Assembly: GCA_050949865.1 (NCBI GenBank)
Contig: JBMNGN010000001.1
Span: forward strand, 62,001 to 126,000
From: JBMNGN01 sp050949865
GTDB lineage: Bacteria > Bacillota > Syntrophomonadia > Syntrophomonadales > Syntrophomonadaceae
Length of the DNA: 64,000 bases
Direction: 5' to 3'
Position 1 is the stretch's first letter, and every line of letters begins with the position of its first letter. This document shows, in pieces, positions 1 to 8,577 of this stretch. Below the pieces are notes generated by a model. That model was not told the origin of the DNA and ran no database searches. It saw only the letters and a list, made by a program, of their open reading frames with translations. Position numbers and translations under genes: made by a program.

Positions 1-2328
1 TTGGGAAATCTCAGTATTTTGGTTTATCCTGGACTCAATCTGTTCAGGTCCGTAAACAGTCTCCTGCTTGGGAAAATTATAGACCAGCATTTTCCCATAG
101 TTTTCTCCATCCATACGCGCACACATCCAGGCTATCATATTGGGCCGGTTGTTGGGGGTAAAAGGAAGCATCAGTATATACTCGGCTTTCTCTGCCCCGG
201 GCAGGCGCATTATTATATAATAAGGTTCCATTTTCTGCATTTTATCATCAACGATCTCATTAGGAATTACCCATGGATCTTCCTGATTATAGAATACATT
301 CGGATCGATCATATGGAAGGTTCTATACATATTGGCCTGAATGCTGAAAATATCTACAGGGTAACGGATATGGGCCCTTAATCCTTCCGGCATGGAGGAT
401 AATGGTTTATATACCTGGGGAAATATCTGGGTAAAAGTATTAATTATCGGATCGGTCTCATCTGCTACGTAGAACTGCATATCTCCGGAATAGGCATCAC
501 AGGTTATTTTTACTGAATTTCTGATATAGTTATTTTTGCGCTCATCAAATGGCTGGGAATACGGATACCGGTTTGAATAAGTGTAAGCATCAAGAATCCA
601 GTACAATCGGCCATCATCGTTTATAACAATATACGGATCGGAATCAAAGCCCAGATAGGGTGTTATTTTGCTAATCCTTTCCATTATATTCCTGTACATT
701 AATACCTGACTTTCGTTAGTAATATCAGATGACAGGACCATTTTATAATCCTTCAGTTCCCAGGCTAAAAGCAGGCGGCGGAAGAAAGAATTTATCTTGA
801 TGCCTGCATCGCCTTCATAAGTGGTCCAAACGTTCTCAGTTCCCATTGGATAGTCAAATTCCCTCTGCTTGGTGTTAACCATCACATAATTATCGGTAAT
901 TTCCCCAAAGTATATTTCCGGCCGTTTAATCTCCAGATTACTGCTTGATTTAGGAGGTATATCCTTTATAAAAAATTCGGGGAATCCTTCTTCTGCTACT
1001 TCATTAACCGGACTCATCAAAACCCCATACCCATGGGTATACATCAAACGCTGGTTAATCCAGGTTTTTTCAGTTAATGAATCAGAGTCCAATTCCCGGG
1101 CTGACAGCATAACCTGACGATACTCCCCGTTAACCATATACCTATCGATGTCCACATCGTTAAATACATAATAGTAGCGAAGCTGCTGCAGGTTTTTATA
1201 CGTGGTCTGTAAAGGCTGCCAGTCCCAAAGCCTGATATTGGTTATGGTATCCTGGTTATCAGGGTCAGTTATATCAAGAAGATAATCAACGTTAAACTCC
1301 TGGTTCTCAATCTTATTCAGACCGTAAGCTTGGCGGGTAAATTCAATAGCTCTTTCGATATAAGGTTTTTCTTTATTGTATTCATTAGGCTGTACTACAA
1401 GTTTTTGTATGATACCCGGATACATACCGGACAATACGAATGAAAGCACTATCCAGGCCCCTATACTAATGAATATCCAATTAAGCCGTTTAATGAATAC
1501 ATTAGCCAGCATAATGAGGGCTACGATTAACGATATAACCATTAGTATTTTGAATGCGGGAAGTCTGGCACTGACATCACTGTAGGTAGCTCCAAACACT
1601 ATACCGTTGCTGGAGAATAATAAATCATAAGCTGCAAGCCTGTAACCCCAGGATTTCAGGGCAAACACAATAGCCAGAAGTACTGCCAGGTGCCCCCCGG
1701 CGAATGAATACTGTCTCCAGTCACCCATTAGCAGCATATCGGACGATACACTTACCACATAAGTCAGGGCTACCAGGACGATAGTTATTACCATGGTCAT
1801 CATGAGGGTACTATAGATAAAGCGGTAAAAAGTAAGATTAAAAAAGTAAAACCCGATATCTTTGCCGAAAATAGGATCCGCAACCCCCATAGGCACACGG
1901 TTTATGAACTGTTGAATAATTATCCAGTTATCCGCCGCCAGAGAACTCACCAGGAATGCGCCCAGGGCACTTATGCCAATAAACACCCACGTGGCAGATT
2001 TCCCAGTCATTATATCCTTCCAGGGCATTCTCTCCGGATTGAGATAAATTATTTCCCTTTCATCATCTCTCTCCAGGGGCCGCGGCCCCCTTTTCTCAAT
2101 ATTTTTCCGAGTCAATAACAGGTTTGCGATTAGCCATAAAAATGCAATCACAAACAAGCCGGCATATAAGCCGTATTTATTAAGCAGTATGGTTTTGAAC
2201 ACACTGGAATAGTTGACCGAATCAAACCAGAGCCAATCAACGTACAGTTTGGTTCCTACTGATACTAAGCCAATAATCAACAATAAGATAATCAGTCTTA
2301 TTGTGCCATTGTTGGGTGAATTACTCAT
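1..2328 (-). CDS. UPF0182 (COG1615) family membrane protein, C-terminus beyond window
   Basis: This is a large integral membrane protein of unknown function in the UPF0182 family. The reading frame is open for 776 codons from the ATG at 2328 to the window edge, so the C-terminal part is missing; family members are usually about 900 residues. About seven hydrophobic segments fill the first ~320 residues, including one at the N-terminus (residues 10-27). A long soluble region rich in Tyr, Asp and Asn follows, as is normal for the family. The start is supported by AGGAGG seven bases upstream. Family membership was judged from the architecture and from segments such as MYTHGYGV and YPVDIFSIQ. No biochemical role is established for this family. 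Confidence 0.85.
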   Translation of the reverse strand, partial: MSNSPNNGTIRLIILLLIIGLVSVGTKLYVDWLWFDSVNYSSVFKTILLNKYGLYAGLFVIAFLWLIANLLLTRKNIEKRGPRPLERDDEREIIYLNPERMPWKDIMTGKSATWVFIGISALGAFLVSSLAADNWIIIQQFINRVPMGVADPIFGKDIGFYFFNLTFYRFIYSTLMMTMVITIVLVALTYVVSVSSDMLLMGDWRQYSFAGGHLAVLLAIVFALKSWGYRLAAYDLLFSSNGIVFGATYSDVSARLPAFKILMVISLIVALIMLANVFIKRLNWIFISIGAWIVLSFVLSGMYPGIIQKLVVQPNEYNKEKPYIERAIEFTRQAYGLNKIENQEFNVDYLLDITDPDNQDTITNIRLWDWQPLQTTYKNLQQLRYYYVFNDVDIDRYMVNGEYRQVMLSARELDSDSLTEKTWINQRLMYTHGYGVLMSPVNEVAEEGFPEFFIKDIPPKSSSNLEIKRPEIYFGEITDNYVMVNTKQREFDYPMGTENVWTTYEGDAGIKINSFFRRLLLAWELKDYKMVLSSDITNESQVLMYRNIMERISKITPYLGFDSDPYIVINDDGRLYWILDAYTYSNRYPYSQPFDERKNNYIRNSVKITCDAYSGDMQFYVADETDPIINTFTQIFPQVYKPLSSMPEGLRAHIRYPVDIFSIQANMYRTFHMIDPNVFYNQEDPWVIPNEIVDDKMQKMEPYYIIMRLPGAEKAEYILMLPFTPNNRPNMIAWMCARMDGENYGKMLVYNFPKQETVYGPEQIESRINQNTEISQ

Positions 2329-2451
2329 TAACAACCTCCTTAGTGCATTAAGAATGTAAAATATAACCTGCTGGTTAGGACAATTATAACAGATTTAATT
2401 ATTAAGAACCAAAAAAAGGAGATAGTTTCCCAAAAATTAAATTCATCTGTA

Positions 2452-2487
2452 ATCAGGTTGACATAATATTTATTATGTCAACCTGAT
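2452..2487. repeat. 36-bp near-perfect palindrome (stem-loop)
   Basis: Two 17-base arms (2452-2468 and 2471-2487) are exact reverse complements separated by two bases. The element lies between the stop of the 2539-2844 gene and the start of the UPF0182 gene, both on the minus strand. It could terminate the upstream transcript, because a short U-rich stretch follows on the minus strand. It could also be an operator or a small repeat. Confidence 0.7.
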
Positions 2488-2498
2488 AGTCCTTAAGC

Positions 2499-2523
2499 AG
2501 AGGTTCTCCCGAAGAAAACCTCT
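2499..2523 (-). terminator. Stem-loop downstream of the 2539-2844 gene
   Basis: Read on the minus strand this folds into a stem of about 10 bp (AGAGGUUUUC with GAGAACCUCU, one G-U pair) around a UUCGG loop, 16 bases after the stop codon of the upstream gene. No clear U-tract follows, so it may act together with the 36-bp palindrome just beyond it. Confidence 0.4.
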
Positions 2524-2538
2524 TTGATTAGCTGGTTC

Positions 2539-2844
2539 TTATTTTCCCTTTAGCTTTTTAAAGTTATTGATTAATACCGGATCTGCCTCCTCAATAAAAG
2601 TTAAAGCCCATTCTATCCGCCTTATTACTTCTTCAGTTGTTCCCTGTCCGGTATAGATTAAGGGCTGGCAGGGCAATTTCTCCATGAAAACCCATAAGTC
2701 CAGGGCCAAATCTTCAATTTCCGACAATCTTTTTTTAATCGATTCCAATTCTAATTTGTCTATGTTCTGTTTTAACTCATTAACCTTTTCATATATTTCA
2801 GCAATACTATCGTAAATAATTCCCGCCGGAAGGAAATTGGTCAT
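2539..2844 (-). CDS. Hypothetical 101-residue protein
   Basis: I do not recognise this protein. It is highly charged and mostly predicted helical. Residues about 15-50 are rich in Glu, Lys and Leu and could form a coiled coil. There is no signal peptide, membrane segment or cysteine cluster. The ribosome binding site is weak (GGGG about eight bases before the ATG). The gene sits between ddl upstream and the UPF0182 gene downstream, all on the minus strand. The frame is intact and hairpins follow its stop, which favours a real gene. Confidence 0.55.
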   Translation of the reverse strand: MTNFLPAGIIYDSIAEIYEKVNELKQNIDKLELESIKKRLSEIEDLALDLWVFMEKLPCQPLIYTGQGTTEEVIRRIEWALTFIEEADPVLINNFKKLKGK

Positions 2845-2908
2845 ATTACAGACCCCATTTTAATCGTTTTTAACCTTGATATTCTACATATTCTGTCTTG
2901 AACCCTTC

Positions 2909-3835
2909 TTATTTCTCCAGGGCTAATTTTACAATTTTATCAACCAGCTGGGGAAAGCTAATCCCCTGAGCTCGTGCTGCGTCCGGAACCAAACTCATTT
3001 CTGTCATTCCCGGAACCGTATTGACTTCCAGGATATATGGTGTAAAACCATCCTGAAGCATATAGTCTATCCGGGCAAAACCCCGGCATTTTAACCATTT
3101 GTATGTATCTTCACTGAGTTTCAAAATCTTTTGATATGCCGCGGCGTCAATTCTTGCTGGTATTATGTGGTCGCACATCCCTTTCGTGTATTTTGATTCA
3201 TAATCATAAAACTCATTCTGCGAGGTTATTTCGATTAGTGGAAGAACCAAAGGCTTTTCATTACCTATAACCGATGCCGTTACTTCAATCCCCGGGATAT
3301 ATTCCTCTACCAGTATTTCATCATCTAATTCGAAAGTCTGGTTTAAAACACTAAATAATTCCTGCTCTTTTTTTACTATGGTTACACCAATACTGGAGCC
3401 CTGGGTCGCTGGTTTTACCACCACCGGCAGGCCAAGGTCTGCAATCAGCCTGTCAACCAGGTTTTGATCATCAAGTTCCCTTTTGTCAACAATCTTGTAG
3501 CTGGGGGTTGGCAGATTGTGGTATTTAAGAATCTTTTTAGTCAGTATCTTATTCATGCATATGGCACTAGTAGCTAAACCTGAACCTGTATAAGGTATGT
3601 TTATAAAATCCAGGAAACCTTGTATAGTCCCGTCCTCTCCATTTTTACCGTGCAGGGCGATAAAAACTACATCGGGGTTAATATTTACTATATCCATCAA
3701 CGATTGACGGTTGATATCCAGGGTGCTTACTTCGTAACCTGCTTCCTGCAGCGCAATACTTACTGCTTGACCGCTGCGGAGCGATACTTCCCTTTCAGCC
3801 GAGGTTCCTCCCATGGCAACAAGTACTCTAGTCAA
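2909..3835 (-). CDS. ddl: D-alanine--D-alanine ligase
   Basis: This ATP-grasp enzyme joins two D-alanines for peptidoglycan precursor synthesis in the cytoplasm. The sequence shows the N-terminal GGTSAEREVSLRSG loop, the HGKNGEDGTIQG motif, the ATP-binding KPATQGSSIG segment, and the C-terminal ARIDYM and EVNTVPGMTE metal-binding motifs. I start it at the TTG at 3835, five bases after GGCGGTGG, which gives 308 residues, the usual size. A longer frame runs to an ATG at 3967 but adds 44 residues unlike any Ddl N-terminus. All catalytic motifs appear intact. Confidence 0.92.
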   Translation of the reverse strand: MTRVLVAMGGTSAEREVSLRSGQAVSIALQEAGYEVSTLDINRQSLMDIVNINPDVVFIALHGKNGEDGTIQGFLDFINIPYTGSGLATSAICMNKILTKKILKYHNLPTPSYKIVDKRELDDQNLVDRLIADLGLPVVVKPATQGSSIGVTIVKKEQELFSVLNQTFELDDEILVEEYIPGIEVTASVIGNEKPLVLPLIEITSQNEFYDYESKYTKGMCDHIIPARIDAAAYQKILKLSEDTYKWLKCRGFARIDYMLQDGFTPYILEVNTVPGMTEMSLVPDAARAQGISFPQLVDKIVKLALEK

Positions 3836-3997
3836 TTTTTCCACCGCCTTAATCCTGTTTATATATTTATACACTGTAATGAAATGGTTATTCTCAAAAT
3901 CCCGGAATAATATCCACACAGAAGTTCTTATCCACCTAATATTAATGTTTTTTATATTATTAGGCAATATTGCTTATCCATTATTCACATATAACTC

Positions 3998-4026
3998 TTG
4001 AAGGCTGCTGCGATCTATGATAGAAT
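3998..4026 (+). promoter_or_regulatory. Sigma-A-type promoter for tRNA-Trp
   Basis: TTGAAG (3998-4003) and TAGAAT (4021-4026) are separated by exactly 17 bases and lie about 24 bases upstream of the mature tRNA. Confidence 0.6.
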
Positions 4027-4049
4027 TAATTTCGCTGAAGTTGACATTT

Positions 4050-4125
4050 AGGGGAGTAGCTCAATTGGCAGAGCATCGGTCTCCAAAACCGAGGGCTGGG
4101 GGTTCGAGACCTCTCTCCCCTGCCA
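4050..4125 (+). tRNA. trnW: tRNA-Trp (CCA anticodon)
   Basis: A full cloverleaf is visible. The acceptor stem is AGGGGAG (4050-4056) paired with CTCCCCT (4115-4121). The anticodon loop CTCCAAA (4081-4087) carries CCA, the T-loop is TTCGAGA, and the 3' CCA is encoded (4123-4125). It stands alone, with its own promoter and terminator. Confidence 0.95.
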
Positions 4126-4139
4126 TCTAAGAAACTAAT

Positions 4140-4172
4140 AACCGCAGGATTTTCCGCGGTTTGTTTGTTTTA
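4140..4172 (+). terminator. Rho-independent terminator of tRNA-Trp
   Basis: AACCGC (4140-4145) pairs with GCGGTT (4156-4161), with an inner GG/CC extension. The T-rich run TTGTTTGTTTT follows. Confidence 0.8.
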
Positions 4173-4506
4173 TCCTTATTATTGTTTTTCTTATTTTGGT
4201 GTACAATTTGTTGACAATCGATCAAAAATGCACCTTAAACCACGGTTTTTTCAAGTGTCTCTCATTCTTTTTTAACTTGTCATTCAATCTAATTCGAGGC
4301 TATCAAGATTTCTTTGAGCAACTGCTCCATTCTGACCCTCCTTGCAGGCAAAACAAGCCCTGGCGAATATTCTCACCAGAGATGTTTGTCTTGAATGATA
4401 TGGAATGTACATGCCCCAGGACATTATCCTTGCACTCAATGTAATAGTCCAAATCCATATTTAAAGTTGCCGCAGAAAAGCCGCAATTTTCTGATCAGTA
4501 TATAGC
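4173..4506. other. Intergenic stretch with no supported gene
   Basis: About 330 bases between the tRNA-Trp terminator and the end of the RtcB gene. Short frames exist (for example 51 codons on the minus strand at 4303-4458), but none has a ribosome binding site or a recognisable product. It may be decayed sequence. Confidence 0.5.
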
Positions 4507-5712
4507 CTAACCTTTTATAACTGCTATCGTCTTTAGTTTTTTTATGGGCTCTATTAAATCTAATTCCTGACCTATTACAAAATCGATATCCTTATATGCA
4601 AACCTTGATTCCTCTGACACATCCCTTTTATTATCCTTACCGAGGATTACGCCCTTTTCCCTGAGGTCAGCGATGGTTTTTTCTACAGAAAACTGTTTTT
4701 TTGCTTGTCGTCTCCCTAGTTTCCTGCCAGCTCCATGACTGCACGAATTAAAGCTCTCTGGATTACCTTTACCTTTTACTATATATGAATAACTACCCAT
4801 TGCACCGGGGATAATGCCTGTTTCCCCTTCTCTGGCCCTTATAGCGCCCTTTCGGTGAACCCATACATTTTTACCGTAATGGTATTCTTTGGCTGCATAG
4901 TTATGGTGGGCATTTACTTCATTTTTAAATTCTATACTCGGAATTATCTTTAACAGGTGTCTTTTAACCACGTTAAGCATCACTTCTCTATTTTCTCTGG
5001 CAAACTCCAAGGCCAATGTCATCCATGATATATACTCTTTTGCTGTTTCAGAATCAATTGGTAAAAACGCTAAGTCATATTCTATCGGCACAGCGGAAGA
5101 CCATTTCTTATTTAATTCTTTAGCCTTGTTATTGTAATACCTTGCAACCTTATATCCAAAATTCCTGCTGCCGCTATGAATCATTATGCACAGTATACCT
5201 TCTTCATCCTCTTGCAGTTCAATAAAGTGATTGCCGCCTCCCAAAGTACCTATTTGATAATAGCCTTCTTCTATTTGAGGCAATCCTTCAGGCATGGTTT
5301 TATATTTAATTGCTTTTGCAAATTCAGATTGTTCCAGGGTCTTGCATTTCTGCTTTTTGGCATGGTGGTCAAAACCGGTGGGAATATCCTGCATAATATG
5401 ACCTATTAAACCTTGGTATTCTTTAATCGATATTTCATCTTTATGAATATTGGTCTCAACAAAGGCCATTCCACAGCCAATATCGACTCCAACCGCATTT
5501 GGTATAATCACCCCTTCTGCTGCTATTACACCGCCAATAGGCATTCCATAACCTTGATGGGTATCCGGCATCAATGCAACCCATTTATGCAGAAATGGCA
5601 AGTTGGATAAGTTTATTGCCTGTTGCAAACAGCCTTCTTCTATCTGATTTATGTTTTCCAGCCATACTTTTATCGGTACACGTTGATTTTTTTTATTATA
5701 AATTACGAACAT
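4507..5712 (-). CDS. rtcB: RtcB-family RNA ligase
   Basis: RtcB ligases join RNA ends carrying 2',3'-cyclic phosphate or 3'-phosphate to 5'-OH ends, using GTP and Mn2+. The protein has 401 residues, the length of the compact bacterial subfamily. Metal and guanylate-site motifs are visible: VGVDIGCGMAF, GTLGGGNHFIE, HSGSRNFGY, HNYA and the C-terminal SCSHGAGRKLGRRQA, which holds the histidine expected to be guanylated. The ATG has GGAG nine bases upstream. No archease gene or RNA-repair partner is adjacent. tRNA-Trp lies some 400 bases downstream in the opposite orientation, which may be coincidence. The biological substrate is unknown. Confidence 0.88.
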   Translation of the reverse strand: MFVIYNKKNQRVPIKVWLENINQIEEGCLQQAINLSNLPFLHKWVALMPDTHQGYGMPIGGVIAAEGVIIPNAVGVDIGCGMAFVETNIHKDEISIKEYQGLIGHIMQDIPTGFDHHAKKQKCKTLEQSEFAKAIKYKTMPEGLPQIEEGYYQIGTLGGGNHFIELQEDEEGILCIMIHSGSRNFGYKVARYYNNKAKELNKKWSSAVPIEYDLAFLPIDSETAKEYISWMTLALEFARENREVMLNVVKRHLLKIIPSIEFKNEVNAHHNYAAKEYHYGKNVWVHRKGAIRAREGETGIIPGAMGSYSYIVKGKGNPESFNSCSHGAGRKLGRRQAKKQFSVEKTIADLREKGVILGKDNKRDVSEESRFAYKDIDFVIGQELDLIEPIKKLKTIAVIKG

Positions 5713-5855
5713 TTCTTTATCTCCATCCGTTAAAAACCTTACACCCAGCCATCTTGACGTTCGGTTTTCCTCCCGAAGTGAAAGCCCAAACCAGCAAATG
5801 GAGGGGAAAAGGGCCGCCTTATTTCAGTATTTAGGGAAACGCTTAAAATTTAGAT

Positions 5856-6192
5856 TCACTGCTGTTCATTATACACCACACCACCATTGGCTTCGAAGGC
5901 CCTTAATCTTGCCATTTGATCCACACCTATTTTGCACCACCCTAATGGCCTGGAACTTAACCTGGCTGATAAAATATGGCTGACATGCCCCTCGGCGCTA
6001 CATCCTACGTAATCTGGTTCATATTGATTTCTTATGCCATCCCAGTTCCCAAGTATAACTTCTTGCTTCCCGCACAGATTTCTTCTTGGTATCTGTTTCA
6101 GTGGAGCTAATGATTTGGGTAAATAGTTTCTTCAATTTCTTCAGATCCCCATTATTTATGTACTTCCACATAGCTGTGTTTAATCTTCCCGT
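5856..6192 (-). pseudogene. Decayed C-terminal remnant of an ISLre2-family (UPF0236) transposase
   Basis: Read on the minus strand, two adjoining frames give the end of an ISLre2 transposase. The first, from about 6192, has MWKYINNGDLKKLKKL and ends at a stop near the motif WELGWHKKS. A shift then restores NWDGIRNQ, GCSAEGHVSHILSARL, SSRPLGW and DQMARLRAF before the stop at 5856. These are hallmark C-terminal motifs of the family. Only about 110 codons survive, with at least one frameshift and no N-terminal part nearby, so it is not mobile. It marks past insertion next to the 6.3-10.4 kb cassette. Confidence 0.8.
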
Positions 6193-6313
6193 GCTTCATG
6201 AAGGATAATCTTGGAATATGGCGTAATATAATAATATACGCAGGAATTTAACCCATTCCGTTGCCTGAACATAGCATTACTATTGGGATAAGAACCGTAG
6301 GAGCGCTTCTTAA

Positions 6314-7120
6314 ATGACCGTATTAAATCATCAGGAAATATTATATTATTGTAAAGACCCAGATTGGTTGGAGAATAATCCGCCATTAATAGAACCATGT
6401 AAAGAAGGGAATATCAAGAGCGCAAGTTATGATTTGCGCTTAGGCAGTCAGTTCTATGTTTTTAGCAATAAAGAAAAAGATAATCAGAATAGATTTGAGG
6501 TATCAACCTTAAATAACGATCAACAGATTATCATTCCCCCCGGTGAAGTATGCTACGCTATTACAAAAGAAACGCTTAATATGCCCAATAATATTAGTGC
6601 CAATCTATCGCTCCCATTGGGTCTAGTCTTACAAGGCTTGATGTTATCTAAACAACCTCCCATCGATCCGGGTTATCGGGGCGGTATCATTTGTATGCTG
6701 CATAATTTATCCAATGATCCGGTTTACATTAAGGCAGAGGCCAAAATTCTGACCATAGATTTTTATAAACTCTCGGAGCCCACCGATAAACCGTATGATG
6801 GGAAGTACCAAAACCAAGTTCTGCTTGGCCAATATATGACCAAACCGATTACTAGCGGGTTGTATAGCCTAAGAAGTAAACTCAGCAAAACGACCTCCAG
6901 AATTAACAGCCTAATACCAATCTTATTAGCAACTCTTACAATAATAGTAACTATTTTGGCATTTTATGTAGGTTATTCGACCTACCAAGCTAGCAAACAC
7001 CAAAGAAAGTTTGAAATTATCGATGTTCGTGAGCAAGACAGTATTCTTCGCGTCAAATTACCCGATGGGACTGTTGTTAATGTACCCTACGAAATTGAGA
7101 ACGCCAAGGTTAACGAATAG
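6314..7120 (+). CDS. Membrane-anchored dCTP deaminase/dUTPase-fold protein lacking catalytic residues
   Basis: Residues 1-175 align by eye with dCTP deaminase (Dcd): SASYDLRLGS near residue 40, the PPGE turn at 75-78, PIDPGYRGGI at 116-125 and the C-terminal KYQNQ lid at 164-168. The Arg/Ser motif of Dcd (GRSSLAR) is replaced here by LPLGLVL (100-106), and the catalytic Glu of the EFYN motif by Met128. Deamination is therefore unlikely, though the conserved Asp118 and the lid could still bind a nucleotide. One transmembrane helix lies at about 198-220, followed by a small beta-rich tail of about 45 residues. AGGAG stands 10 bases before the ATG. It is the first gene of a four-gene unit, 14 bases before the next. 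Confidence 0.75.
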   Translation: MTVLNHQEILYYCKDPDWLENNPPLIEPCKEGNIKSASYDLRLGSQFYVFSNKEKDNQNRFEVSTLNNDQQIIIPPGEVCYAITKETLNMPNNISANLSLPLGLVLQGLMLSKQPPIDPGYRGGIICMLHNLSNDPVYIKAEAKILTIDFYKLSEPTDKPYDGKYQNQVLLGQYMTKPITSGLYSLRSKLSKTTSRINSLIPILLATLTIIVTILAFYVGYSTYQASKHQRKFEIIDVREQDSILRVKLPDGTVVNVPYEIENAKVNE

Positions 7121-7134
7121 AACGGTGGTAGATT

Positions 7135-8577
7135 ATGTTAAGAAAACACTATGATGTGGTAATAATTGGCGCCGGGCCAGCAGGTCTTTTTGCAGCTCAT
7201 GAATTGAAAGAATTGCATCATATCAGAGTATTGGTTGTGGATAGAGGGGCCCCTCCCGACTTACGAATATGCCCGCTTTATGATAGTTCCTCTCCAGCAT
7301 GCTCATGCAAGGTGTGTGGCAGGGTACAGGGCGGCGGCGGTGCCGGCTTGTTTTCCGATGGCAAATTGGTATTAGATCTCCAATCAGGCGGTCATTTGCG
7401 TGAATATAGTTTGCCATATCCCGAGCATGATCTTTTGAGTACTATTGAAAACACGCTTTATTATTATGACGGATATTCTGTGGACTTGAATCCTGGGTTA
7501 GATGACATAACAGCGTGGAATAAACAATTTACAGCTAATAATCTTAGCTTGAAAACTTACCCTGTTCGGCATTTCGGTTCCTATAACCTCAGAAACATAA
7601 TGACCACCTTTATCAAATCATTGAGGGAGTATGTCGACTTCAGTTTTTGGTCAGATGTTACCGATATACAAATTGACGCAGATAATCGCAAAGTCCTTGT
7701 AGTTAATACAAAGGACGGACAGATTACCATCAATACCAACACTCTGGTTTTCGCTGTTGGTAAATTCGGAGCTCAATGGCTTAATCGGATGCTAACAAAT
7801 CTGGGGGTTACATTTGATAGAAATAGGACCTATCTAGGGGTAAGGATAGAAACTCCCAGCTCAACGTTAAGCGAACTATTTAAATTGAGCTTTGATCCCA
7901 AAATTTATCATATTTTTGATGATGGCAGCAAAATTAAAACCCATTGCTTTTGCCGAAATGGCGAAATTGTAACGGTCAGATTTGAAGGATTACCGCAAGT
8001 TGGCGGTCATACTCCCTACACCGAAAAAAACCTTCGCGGAGGCCACCAAGCCCAAAACCGCAAATCTAATTTTGCTGTCTTATTGGGGGATACAGAGGGT
8101 TTACGTTTTTCCAAGGAACAAATAGATAGGTGGCTTATCCAACTCAACGAAGTTACTCAGGGAAAAATCTTAGTACAAAGAATGGGTGATTTCTTAAAAT
8201 CTCAACCCTCCAGTATTCAAAGCCTAAATCAAAACTCCCTTGAGGTTGATTTGAAACATTTTTCTCCTGGAAATCTCCTCGATTTCGACCTGCCACTGGA
8301 ATTTAAGCAAAAATTCTTGTGGTTTATGGAAAGACTAAATAGAGTAGTACCAGGCCTTCTGGATCCCGATAACCTTATTTATGCACCTGCTATGGAGTGG
8401 TGCATGGACAGAGTACCGGTTGATATAAATATGCAGACTGCATTGCCAGGCGTTTTTGCGATTGGCGATGGAGCTGGTTTAAGTCAGGGTATTGTCCATG
8501 CTGCAGCTACGGGTATCCTGGCAGGGAGAAGCATTCGTTCACAATATTCGAAGGAAAGAACAGTGATAACAGTTTGA
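7135..8577 (+). CDS. FAD-dependent oxidoreductase, COG2509 type
   Basis: This 480-residue flavoprotein belongs to the uncharacterised FAD-dependent dehydrogenase family. It has an N-terminal Rossmann motif IIGAGPAGLFAA (10-21), a glycine-rich RVQGGGGAGLFSDGKL segment (63-78) and a C-terminal FAD-binding motif GVFAIGDGAGLSQG (439-452). Cys46, Cys56, Cys58 and Cys61 (a CxCxxC cluster) precede the glycine loop and might be redox active or bind metal. The substrate is unknown in this family. It lies between the Dcd-like gene and the glycosylase, and its TGA overlaps the next ATG, so it is translationally coupled to it. Confidence 0.82.
   Translation: MLRKHYDVVIIGAGPAGLFAAHELKELHHIRVLVVDRGAPPDLRICPLYDSSSPACSCKVCGRVQGGGGAGLFSDGKLVLDLQSGGHLREYSLPYPEHDLLSTIENTLYYYDGYSVDLNPGLDDITAWNKQFTANNLSLKTYPVRHFGSYNLRNIMTTFIKSLREYVDFSFWSDVTDIQIDADNRKVLVVNTKDGQITINTNTLVFAVGKFGAQWLNRMLTNLGVTFDRNRTYLGVRIETPSSTLSELFKLSFDPKIYHIFDDGSKIKTHCFCRNGEIVTVRFEGLPQVGGHTPYTEKNLRGGHQAQNRKSNFAVLLGDTEGLRFSKEQIDRWLIQLNEVTQGKILVQRMGDFLKSQPSSIQSLNQNSLEVDLKHFSPGNLLDFDLPLEFKQKFLWFMERLNRVVPGLLDPDNLIYAPAMEWCMDRVPVDINMQTALPGVFAIGDGAGLSQGIVHAAATGILAGRSIRSQYSKERTVITV

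Noticed and set aside
4303..4458. 51-codon minus-strand frame
   Set aside because: No ribosome binding site, no recognisable motif, and a TGA-rich surround.
6180..6398. 72-codon minus-strand frame overlapping the start of the Dcd-like gene
   Set aside because: It overlaps the cassette start and has no ribosome binding site or family resemblance.
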